NCBI GenBank assembly: GCA_037179385.1
Contig: CM074193.1
Coordinates: forward strand, 9,259,547 to 9,323,546
Direction: 5' to 3'
DNA: 64,000 nt
From: Holothuria scabra
Lineage: Eukaryota > Echinodermata > Holothuroidea > Aspidochirotida > Holothuriidae
Below are positions 12,801 to 24,800 of the stretch, one piece after another. Under the pieces are notes generated by a model. That model was not told the DNA's origin, searched no databases, and saw only the letters and a list, made by a program, of their open reading frames with translations. Within the stretch, counting starts at the first letter, position 1. Each line of letters starts with the position of its first letter. The position numbers were made by a program, and so were the translations under genes.

Positions 12801-15800
12801 TTCACCTATTCTGTAAATAAAATATTTAAACATTGCAATACAGATGCAATACAGACACAATGAAAAATGTATATTTCTGTATGTGAACATCCACAGAAGA
12901 AAACCATTTCCTTGTTACCTCTGTATGTATTCATGGAGTCAACACACTCAATATGATAAAGTTTGACTGACAAGATATTGCAGGTTTGTGAAACAGTGTA
13001 TATTGTATCAACTTTGTGAAAAAGATACTTTAAAAGCTTCCTTTGTTTTCATTTTTTCCCAAGAACAAATTGTAAGTGCATCAATTTGACAAGTCATTTG
13101 GCCAAAATTATGTAGGAGTGGCTTCCCACAAGACTGTACATGAGTCAATGAAAAGAACATTACAAGTTACCATACTCTGATACAGAGAATACAGTAAGTA
13201 TGTGTCAGTATTGCAGAGCAATATTAATTTTTTTTGCGACAAAATTAAAAAACGAAAGCCTTAAGTTGTACAGTATGTACGCAAAATTAGCTTTTTACGA
13301 TTTTTGAGTAAAAAGTTTTGAATTTCCATTCTTACCTCAAAATATATGCCTGCTGGTTGTCATCCTCCATCTCACCCACAATTTCACATTTAACGATGTT
13401 TAGTACATTGATCCACTCAGCTCTGTTCACAAAAATAATTAAAATAAATGAAACTGGTACTGATCATTTGCAAAAGAAGTAATATTGTTTTACAAGAATG
13501 TCAAAAAAAAGCAGACAAGGACATACAACTTTGATCTAAGAAAGGGACCTTATTGAAATTATGCTATGCGATTTTCCACGGAATAACGGCAAAGGCCACC
13601 CTTTACAATAGCATGGTGTTTTTCCGCGGTATTCAGAGTCCGGCGCACGGCCAGATTACTAAAGCAGTTTCTCTCTCCCAGTCGACCCAAGAACATTAAT
13701 AACTGAGCGGCCGGCCACAGTGATCAAATCTCCACTCATCTCGCACTTAGCCCGGATTTTCTGCAAGCCTCTTTAGCTACGGCATGAACAAAGCCCTTTC
13801 CAGCGGATCGATATGCACATGGACTGTGCTACACTGCACTCTACATATATGTGCATATGAAATGATCATGGAACAGCAGAGTAGAGGGAGTACAATGCAC
13901 AGCATTATTGGTGAAATGGGGTTGCTAAAGAGCTTTTAAGTAAACATGCCTTGTTCTTAACTGTTTTGTTACATTTGCTTGACTCTTACTGCAAGCAATT
14001 TACATACAGATGCTGCACATTTTTCTTTTGTGCTCACGAAGGTTATGATTAAAGTTCTCAAAAAGGGTTGTAGCAGTATTCAGTAATGTTATTAGGCTAG
14101 GCTATTTAACTTTAGTACTAACAACAGTGACTGAAGTAGGCCTTGCCTGCACTACAACAATACCGTTTTGTACAGCCAAGACTAGGCTAGGCATGTGAAC
14201 ATTATTAACCTTAGGCCAAAATAACGCAAGGATTAAACAACAAACAGGAAAGAACATGGCACAGGGTGTGATCATAACTCATACAATGCTGGGAATATAA
14301 TTAGGCCTAGCCAAGGCCCAGTGGTAATTTTGGTGAAATTTCAGAGATGTGTACACAATCACATGATGCAGACAAGTTTTTATGGGACTTGCCCTAGGCT
14401 GGTACACAGTGTAGAGAGTTGTGATAAAATATTTGCAAAATATAATTGGATGGATGGACATATCCCATGGTTAATTGCTGCCCTACCCCCCTCCCCCACC
14501 ACCCAACAACAGTACACACCACATTGAAATGGTAGACATAGCCCAAGTTAGCTTTATTGGTTTTCTCATCTGTTTGATAATATTTTGTGCTCAGAGAGTT
14601 TAGGGGTAATCATACTTTTCTTTATCTTGGCTCTTAACTGAAGTACTGTGAACTTCATATTAATTTAGGCCTATGTTTGTTATTTTTCCTAAATCCTCGT
14701 TGTAAGAGGAGAGGGCAAAACTAGCCTAGTCCTACAGATCAACTGAAACACAAAGGGGCCAGGAAGAAAATGCTTCAGTTTCAACTTGTATTCTTCAAAT
14801 TCATTTTCAAGCAAACAAAATACATAAATATACAGCATGTTTCATAGTAACGACATTAGAAAATATGAGGTAAAACAACATTTTGTGAAATGTCGTCATC
14901 AATATAACCATACAGACAACATTCATAACACAATAATCTTCCTCAGTGAGTAATATTATTATTGGAACTGGATAAGAAACAGAAATGTAGCCAAAGCATA
15001 CTTCATGACATAATTGCAAAATGAAATACCTGCAGTCTTTCCATCAACCCCACACCCTCATTATTCGAAGTCTTTCTACTGTCATTGCAAAATCTAAAAA
15101 TATTAGCAAGGAAAAAAATTTTGCTCGCCAATACAAATTTCAAACCCAGTTTTTCCCTAGAACATGTTGCCATAGTGGCTTAATGTTTGGTGTATACTGT
15201 GTGGCAGTACCAACATTATTTCACACTGTTCGAATGCCATCATGTGTGTACGTTTTAACACAAAACTTTGGACAAAGCTAATATGTAGACCCAGCCCCGC
15301 CCCCGCTTGTTTTTTTTGGGGGGGGTTAACTGGAATGACAACAATTCCATACAGACAAACAAAACTTCAATGTCTAATGGTCCACCATGTTTTCTCAGTA
15401 AAAATTAAAAAGCAGTTAAAGATTTTTAACCCTTTACCGTTGTGCTCCGATCGGGACATATTTGCGTGGATCGGGAGTGGGCGGAAAAGCGGACGTAGCC
15501 CGCCCCGCATCGGCTTTCGTAGGTCATTGACCCCGTGACCTTAAACTATTGTCTCTCTCGCTGTTGTGGCTGAATTTTCGGGTAGCTACTCGCAGTTTCG
15601 AGCTCCGCGTGAAACAGTAAAGATGTGTGACAGCCGAGCTCTCCGCATGGGTCCAAAAGGACCCAAACAACGGTAAAGGGTTAATTGAAGATCTTACTGC
15701 TGAGTACAGACCCAACTCAACCTTTTCTATCATACAATATTTCCAGACTTCAGGGTTTTTCCCCCAAACATCACACCTCACTTCTTTTTTTGTTAGTGAA

Positions 15801-18800
15801 AAACCAATTATACTGCTCACGAACCCACTCACTGTTTTGAAAACTTGTAGTTGTGCAACAAATATCTTTAACAACCAAATTTCCTTTCAAACACCCTAAA
15901 AATATTACAATTTTTGCCCAAAGGACAACTTTATTTTTTTTCTCTAAAATTAAGACTTGTAACGTGAAGGCGTTTTAATACCTGTCTAGACTAACTGAGT
16001 TACAGTAGTATAGTATAATTTTAGGAAAACATGTCACACGCAGGCCTGCAGCGAAGGCAGGATACTGGGACAAAGAACCCCTGAATTTTTCTGCCCCTAC
16101 CATGAACTTGAAGTTTGCCATTGGCTTCTCAAATTTTTACACATGAGGCCCTTCTGGAAAAATTTTGCCCACAATGCATTTGGGTCCCTTATATGGTACC
16201 TTGCTACGGCTATAGTCCAAAACATTAAAAGATACTAAGCAACAAGAAGAAAAAATGAATTCTAGTAGTCCCACTCCCACCTTCATAGATTATTCTTGAG
16301 CAGTTCTGTCAGGGTGGTAGTTAGACTTAGAATACACCTTTTAAAACAATAGTGTGGTATCAAACACCCTCTCCCCAACTTGTTGTCCCTTCTTGTGCTA
16401 AATGGTGGAACATGTGTATGTGATGTTTCTTATCTGATTCAGATGTAAATATGTGGCACCTGCAATGGGGATATCTACCAAGTTTTCATTTTTTCACTTG
16501 TGGCATCCACTCATCTAGTTCATCCTGTGCAATTTTTATTGCTTTCAAGAAAGGCAACATATGTCCTAGGTGTGATGCGTCAGGTGCCGGGGACGGACAC
16601 TTTCATATTAACTGAAGCAGGTGTTTTGTTTCTTCAGTTAGTGACTCTTTTCCTAGACAAACTCCACACTTCCCACCAAATTGGAAAAAAATTAATTGCC
16701 CGACCCTCCTGTCCATGTGGTCTGTCATGTATTTATAGTCCTTTTCAACTTCTGCTGTGAGCCCTTACAGCGGTCCATTCACAATTCTATGGGTGCATTT
16801 GTATTCCTCCTCATTGGTACTCCTGCTTGGGATTTTCCTTACATTGGGCTTCAGTCCAGCCCATTTCACTTTGTTCCAGTACTTAATAAGTTAGTCCATT
16901 GCTAGTCAGATGTGTCTGCAATGATGGAGGCTGGATCTCATTCTCCGGAGTATCAGGTAAACAAACCCATGCCAGGCTATTTGTCAGTGGAGCCCACAAA
17001 TGTTCTATGGGGTTCAGAGCAGAATATCCTGGGCAGTATGTTGTTGCAATCATCCCAACTAAACATGTAAACTGAAACATTCGCATCCAGTACAGCTGAT
17101 TTACAACATGGTTTGGATTGAAGTCCGGACCTCCATCTGCAATAATTACTATAAACTTTGCTCCTTCTTCCACCTTCCTTTTCATAATGGGGACAAGATT
17201 ATCCATGTGATCTTTCATGTTGCAGCTGTCCTTTGGACCTCGGAGGAACAAGTTGATTGATGATGCTGCAGGAAGCCTGAAAAGGTAAATGTTGAGAATG
17301 TGTTATAAGAACCAGAATGCAAAAATGCATTGAGGTTTCGATGATACATACATGTTCTTTTCAATAAAATGCTACATTTCTTGTAACACCTGGGGACCCA
17401 AAGTGACCTTTGACTCCACCAGTGAGTAACTGGTTTTTCTTTTAACCAAAACACTTCTATATTTAAAAAGCCAAATTTCATACTGTGCCTTAAGATATTC
17501 TGCAAACAAGTTTTTCAGAGTTTAATGCCAGGTGATACCAGATGACCATTGACCTCCACCAAAATCAATAGGGTTCTTCCTTACATCATAATGCATCAAC
17601 AGATCAAGTTTGAAATCAATCCAAACTTCCTACCTTGAGATATCGTATAAACAAGGATTTCCGGGTTTGACAAAATGTGACCCCAAAGGACCTTTGACCT
17701 TCACCAAAATAAATAGGGGTCTTCCTCACCTCATAACGCATGAACATGTATCAAGTTTGAAATGAATCCGTTTCCCACCATGAGATATTGTGTAAACAAG
17801 GATTTCGGGGTTGGACCCTATATGACCCCAAATGACCTCTGACCGCCAACAAAATTAATAGGGTTCTTCCTTACATCATAACACATCAACGTGTCAAGTT
17901 TGAAATCAATCAATGTTTCCTATCTTGAGATATCTTGTAAACAAGAATTTTGGGGTTTGACCCCATGTGACCCCAAATGACCTCTGACTGCCAACAAAAT
18001 TAATAGGGTTTACCCTTTCATCATAACGCATCAACATATCCAGTTTGAAATGAATCCAAGTTTCCCACCATGAGATATTGTGTAAACAAGGATTTCGGGG
18101 TTTGACCCCATGTGACCCCAAATGACCTCTGACCGCCAACAAAATTAATAGGGTTTTTCCTTTCATCATAACGCATCAACATATCAAGTTTGAAATGAAT
18201 CCAAGTTTCCCACCATGAGATATTGTGTAAACAAGGATTTTGGGGTTTGACCCCATGTGACCCCAAATGACCTCTGACCGCCAACAAAATTAATAGGGTT
18301 CTTCCTTACGTCATAACACATCAACGTGTCAAGTTTGAAATTAATCCAAGTTTCCAACCATGAGATATTGTGTAAACAAGGATTTCCGGGTTTGACCCCA
18401 TGTGACCCCAAATGACCTCTGACCTCCACCAAAATTGAAAGGGTTCTTCCTCACCTCATAACGCATCAACATATCAAGTTTGAAATGAATCCAAGTTTCC
18501 TGCCATGAGATACTGTGTAAACAAGGATTTCGGGGTTTGACCCCATGTGACCCCAAATGACCTCTGACCGCCAACAAAATTAATAGGGTTCTTCCTTCCA
18601 TCATAACGCATCAACATATCAAGTTTGAAATGAATCCAAGTTTCCCACCATGAGAAATTGTGTAAACAAGGATTTTGGGGTTTGACCTCATGTGACCCCA
18701 AATGACCTCTGACCGCCAACAAAATTAATAGGGTTCTTCCTTACATCATAACACATCAACGTGTCAAGTTTGATATTAATGCAAGTTTCCTATCTTGAGA

Positions 18801-21800
18801 TATCGTGTAAACAAGGATTTTGGGGTTTGACCCCACATGACCCCAAATGATCTTTGACCTCCACCAAAATCAATAGGGTTCTTCCTTACATCATAAAGCA
18901 TCAACATATCAAGTTTGAAATGAATCCAAGTTTCCTATCTTGAGATATCGTGTAAACAAGGATTTTGGGGTTTGACCCCCTGTGACCCCAGATGACCTTT
19001 GACCTACACCAAAATAAATAGGGTTCTTCCTCTCAGTATGGGGTATCTGTGTATCAAGTTTGAGAATTGTCAGATCTTCCCTTCTCAAGATATCGTGTAA
19101 ACAAACAAAGTGTCACAAACACACACATACACACACACACACACACACATACACACACACACATACATACACACGCATGCCATCATGAATGCATAGGTTT
19201 CTCTTTTCATCGAAACCAAAAATTGGTGCATTTAACCCTGTGACGTTGTTTGGGTCCTTTTGGACACATGCAGAGAGTGCGACTTTCCTGCCCGCTCCCA
19301 GTAAAGGGTTAATCCAAAGTATCTGCACCACGGGGCTGTGCACACACGCAGAGACAGCGGCATCAGCTTTGCAGTAAATGCACTCCACAGGCTTGTTTTA
19401 ACCCATCTTTCCTGTTTCACGAAGAGCTTGAAACTGTGAGTAGCTACCTGAAAATCTGGCCACAACAATGAGAGAGACAATAGTTTAAGTTCACAGGGTC
19501 AATAGCCTAGGGAAGCTGATGCGGGGCGTGCTGCGTCCGCTTTCCGCCCGCTCCCGAGGGGCGCAAATATGCCCCGATTGGAGCACAACTGTAAAGGGTT
19601 AAAATGTGTTTTTATTTTACTGTGATGTGAACTGAACTTTTCTGACCTTCATTTACAGGAGGAACAAGGGACTTTTTTTTTTCAGAAGAACACTTCTGAG
19701 AGAAAGGAGAAAGCCATGCATGCATGACATCACACTGCTCATATTTGAATTATTCTTGAAACTAGCTTTAATCGAATGATCATAACATGTTTCTCTATGC
19801 TCTGTCAAACCCATTGGTATATCCAGAGGAATGGGAGGGGATAGTTTGGGGGGCAGGGAAGCCAAGTTCCCATTGCCCAGTGGACTTGAGGTTTTTTGTT
19901 TCTTGACTCATTGCAAACTCTCATCTAGCATCTAGGTACTCCAAAGGTAGCAACAATTTTACAAAGGAGAGAAGTTTTTCCAAGTGCCATGTCTTCCTCC
20001 TTACTCCCTCCCCTTCCCCCTTGCATCACAAAGTGACATGCAAGTGCATGTTCTATTTCCTGAAAAGTGTATCCAATATCGAAAAACGGACACAACAAGG
20101 TCAACTCACCTAAAGACCCCCAACCCTGAGAGGCAATGACGCACTGCAGTTGGCCAACCTAATCTAAAATTCTGGCTAAGCCAGTGTTCATAGTAAAGTT
20201 TTTAATACCCTCCATTTGCTCACTACATGCTGGCTAGTCAACTATTAAAAATCAGACAGGCTTCTATGTATTGGGGGATCGGGGTAGAGGGATGGGGTCT
20301 GGGGGTAGAGGGATGGGGTCTGGGGGTAGAGGGATGGGGTCTGGGGGTAGAGGGATGGGGTCTGGGGGTAGAGGGATGGGGTCTGGGGGTAGAGGGATGG
20401 GGTCTCCAGAAAGCTGATTTGTGTAAAAGGGGGAAATACTTACTTCAAATGGTCTCTGCCAAATTCATCATGGCATATATCTGATGTAGCTGACTTCATT
20501 TTCAGGTAGCTACTAGGAGTGATTAGGTAGCCAGGTGTGGGGAAGTCATGATCTTATAAATTTGGAGCGTCCCCGACGGGAAATATCCTGTTGATGGAGA
20601 TTCTCCTATCACCGGCGGGTGTGGAACTGCTCATTTTCACTTTGTTCTTATTGTCCACAGAAATGGCTACTGAAATGGCAGGAAACATAGAAACTGCCTC
20701 CATGCAGTACTTTACACATGCACTGTAGAAGTGAGCATTTTCATTGTTCTTTTGGCATTGTTTCTTTTTGGACCTTTGCCCTGACATATCCCTTGTGTCT
20801 TTTGTTCGACTGGGAACCTTTTGTTGGGTGGCTGCAATATTCTGCTAACTGTCATTAAACCTTTAAAACAAATAATAACAAGTAATTAGTAATCTGGAGA
20901 ACACAAAATGGTTGAAAGAGGGGTTTAAGGTCACATAAAGTTTTGATATTTTGGTGAAATAAGCATTGAAATGAGATATTTGGGTTTGTGGATATGTGTA
21001 CAGATCCTATTTCACATATGAAAATTAATTTTTTGCTTAAACCCCCATCTCCCTGGGGTCACCGAGATTCTCACTTTTCCACCCTCACCTGACCCCCAGT
21101 GGCATGCAGACATTCTGCAGAAGTGGTGGTGGGGGCAACAACATGAACTGCGTTACGAATTTTGAAGGAGGGGAGCAATTCTCCAAAGCGACCCATATGT
21201 TCAATGGTATAATAGCAACTTAAAGGCCCAGTTCTCTCACCCCAAACAGTACCAATTCTGGTAACCTTCTTACTGAAGCCCCTCCTACAATTGTCTGAAA
21301 TTCATCCTCATCTAGACACAATCTCAGTTTATTGCTTCAGAGTGAATACAGAAAAACCCAATTTATAAAATCAAAACACTCTCCGTACCATTCATGCTGT
21401 GTAATATAAGCTTTGGTACTCTGCATTGTTTGAATTAGCTGTCAATCAAAGAGCTGAGCCAATTGAGAATTTCAGTACCCGGGTAACCAAAATTGTAGTT
21501 TGGGGTGAGAGGTTTGGCCCTTTAAAGTAACCCGAAAGGTGGCGGTTTCCACTGCCTCCTCCGTCATGGGACTCAACACTCCACCAAAGATGGGACCCTT
21601 CAACAACATAGGGGTATGAATGTCAGGATTACACATACCCTTGACTGAAGGGCAGTATGCTTATACAAACACACAGTGCCAAGCACAGGCTTATCGCTAA
21701 TGGTCAAGGAGTACGTGATGTGAGGGATTGCAATTCCTCCTTAGCCTACTGTATCCTGGTAGACAGCATGTTTCCAACGGTCGTAAAATCTAGATAAAAT

Positions 21801-24800
21801 CTACTTAATGGTAAATCGTTTATGGTTATTAAGATCAAAAATTGTTTCAACAATATTTTGGATCATAATATTTATCACTCGAATAATATTTATGTACAGA
21901 TGTATTTACTATTGTCAGTGACTGGAATTTAACGTTCAAAATATCCTCGTCTTCGTACATAGCTAGCTGTGCGCTAGACTTCACCAACAACGTGACTTAA
22001 AAATGGGTGTGCTTGAGAATTTTTACCAAGCCAAATAAGCAGACAAAAGTACAGACAAATCCCTTCTTGTGCCTGCATATGTAGCTCTCTGGTCTGTGTC
22101 AAACTGGTGACTAAGGAGCTGTAAGCAAGAGTCCACAAGGAAATACCTCTGGTATTTTTAAAGGTATTAAAGACAATTGAGTACTCACCATTCTCGTCGA
22201 CGATCTTGCCTCGATACAACTTCCCCCTCCACATAGCTCTCACTTCTTCACCTGCCTCAATTTTTCCGCAAATATGGCGTCTTGTGATTTTTTCCCTGAA
22301 CCTGCAATAACGTTTGGGTCTTATCCACTCCACTAAGAGGGGGGAAGGTTATGTGTCCTCCATGGTTTGCCAATCATGCACTCATGCTACTTCTTGTAAG
22401 TCCATATGTCTAACTGATTTTCATTTGCCAATAATTTGAAGTCCAAAATTTCACTTCTGGATTCCTGTCTTGAACTTTCCTACCCCCTCACGCTTTACCA
22501 ACCACCCACCTGGCAGTTACTCGGACTCAATAATCAGCATTTTAACTCGAATCGAGCTTATCCCAGTAAATTGAGAAAAAACAAAAAATTTTCCCGGAGA
22601 ATCAGTACTGCCTACAGTACAAGCCTAGGGATCCATATTCATTCTATTGTTTCAATTGCAAGAGAAAAAGGTGAAACAAAAATTGAACTGAAGGGAAGAA
22701 AGAATGAAAAGTGATTCAAAGAAATAGCAGATGAAAGATACTGAAAGAAAATGGAAACAAGACTACTAAGCTGAGCAGTGATCGATAATTTTGAAGATTT
22801 CCATAAACATTTCATTGAGGAAAATTGGTTATAATCTATGCCAAAAGTGAAATGAGTTTGACTTTCACGCCTGAATCCCTTTGCTGACAGTGGAGGTCTT
22901 CCAACAGGCAAAAGGTACACAAGTTGCGCAGTATGCATACAGAAATTGCAATGGGGTAGCTCTCTATTCCAATGTATCTTTGTTCTGACATCTATATTCC
23001 AAAAAGTCCACGTTAAGGTATAGGCTACCTTAGTCTGGGAAAGAAGGTTGCTTGCAACATCCTTCATCCTAACACTTTCGGAGTTAAAAGATATCGGGAT
23101 ATTAACAAAAAAGATGTCGAAAGGTAGGGGGTGCACATGCCGCGATCGGTCATCATTAGACAATCGGAATCAGAATCCTCCATATATTTTCAGTAGAGCC
23201 AGCCAAACTATGTTATGCCTCTTCACACCATATTTTGATGTCTCAATTACTGTCTCCATAATTTTTGCAACTATAACCTGGGTGGCCATGAATCCCATTA
23301 AAACCACTGATTTTTGTAACTGTAAGTCAGACCGTGTCCTGTTAATCTTTTCTAGAGTTTGTGTGATCGTATCTATTTGATTGTCGTATAACAAATTATG
23401 CCCTTTTTGTAATGCAATAATTGAAACAAATTTTTCATGAAATTATGAAAAACCTGGGCAATTGTGAGTGATCAAACAATCTTGCCTACTTGCTTATTTC
23501 AAAACATCCTGACATATATACACATATATGTACATTGTATGCCTTTTTCGATTTGTGTACCAACACGTTGACAACAGCTATCAGTCAATACCTATTCATC
23601 ATGTTCTAGCCCGCACTACTTAGGAAGAGTGAGTGTTTTAACAAAGGGAGTGTTTTATTGCAGTAGCATTAAAATGCATGCTGACAGCTCGCGGAAAAAC
23701 GTATAGCGTAATTTGGATGAGGCGCATAACAATGGGGTTTTAGTAAACTTGATCTTATGAAGTGCTGATGCAAACAAAATTAGATCAGCAAGCTTTATAG
23801 TTTAAAACCTGGGTAAAGGTGATTAATCATTCTGCATTAGCTTTAATACACCACCTCATATATATATATTATAAACAGTTTTTTTCCATCTATGGATCAT
23901 TTTTGCTTATTGCCAACTTACCTCCTTAATGTAGATTTATTTTTTCATAAAACTCATGTTTTCAAACACTACATGAACAGATACATTATTTTCAACAAAT
24001 ACTGTCAAACTGTAATTTCTGTTGTTTGCAAAATGAAGGATAAATTCTGCACCATGCCTTAAAAATAACAAAAGGGTCTTTTGAAGATGAATATTGCAAT
24101 GAGCCCCAAGCAATCAATAACCTTTCCCATTTGCCCCTTAGACAGAGTTTGTCAAGATTACCAAGAAATGTTTGCTACACATACAATATGTATAAACCAT
24201 GGCATACAGCACATGCAACAACTAAATGCACAGCATGTGTATCAAATAGTAATTACAAAAATTTACTGCATGGAATGAGATCAAGTTTTGGAAGCATCCA
24301 TTTTGGCCAATTAAATAAAATGCCCTTAACTAGAAAGCCAAAAGGCTTAGTGATTCCTTGCCATATGATATATTGTAATAATGAACATGGATGTCCACAT
24401 GACAAGCATGAGATCCCTCACAAATACTGAGGTATACTAGTAAGGTCAAAACCATTTGAGATCATGTGACCCAAAATGACCTTTCACACTCACTTAAAAC
24501 GATAGGGAGCAACTACCTAAAAAGACCATCAACATGCTAAATATGAGCAATTCACAAACTGAGTATGAGATCCCTCCACAGTTCAATAACCACATAAAAT
24601 GTCATGTCTTCAAGGTTTTGCCCTTTTGTGACCCCAACCTTTGACCTCTACAAACAAGAGAAATCTCCCATGCAGTTATGATGCTGGTAAACTATGTTGT
24701 CTATTAAGTTGATAAAGAGATATTTTTGAGACATGCTCCTTTCAAAATCAAAATTTTGGGTACTGAGGATAGCTCTCTATATAATGATGTCTCTATGATC

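Larger units (their letters stand above)
16486..20844 (-). pseudogene. Decayed DDE-type transposase-like gene
   Basis: Two exons on the minus strand (20844-20444 and 17276-16486) join in phase. The product reads VDNKNKVKM (first Asp), then [15 protein letters not shown], then [12 protein letters not shown] (second Asp), then [12 protein letters not shown] (Glu), and a Cys-rich tail with [16 protein letters not shown] and KCPSPAPD. This is the layout of a large family of DDE-transposase-like genes that I recall from marine invertebrates; the assignment is from memory of motifs. Four lesions break it: TAA at 20554-20556, a frameshift by 16883-16890, TAA at 16765-16767 and TGA at 16603-16605. 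It lies inside AMD1 intron 1 on the same strand. Its own intron holds the 145-bp array and other repeats. Confidence 0.8.

Noticed and set aside
17906..18722. Overlapping 82-88 residue minus-strand ORFs with repeated [11 protein letters not shown] text
   Set aside because: They are translations of the 145-bp tandem repeat and shift frame with each unit; not genes.
17334..19217. CRISPR-like regular repeat
   Set aside because: The 145-bp units are contiguous without unique spacers, and this is an animal genome.
20227..20484. ORF with six GVEGWGL repeats, resembling a repeat protein
   Set aside because: It is the 21-bp minisatellite read in frame; it also overlaps the opposite-strand transposase exon.
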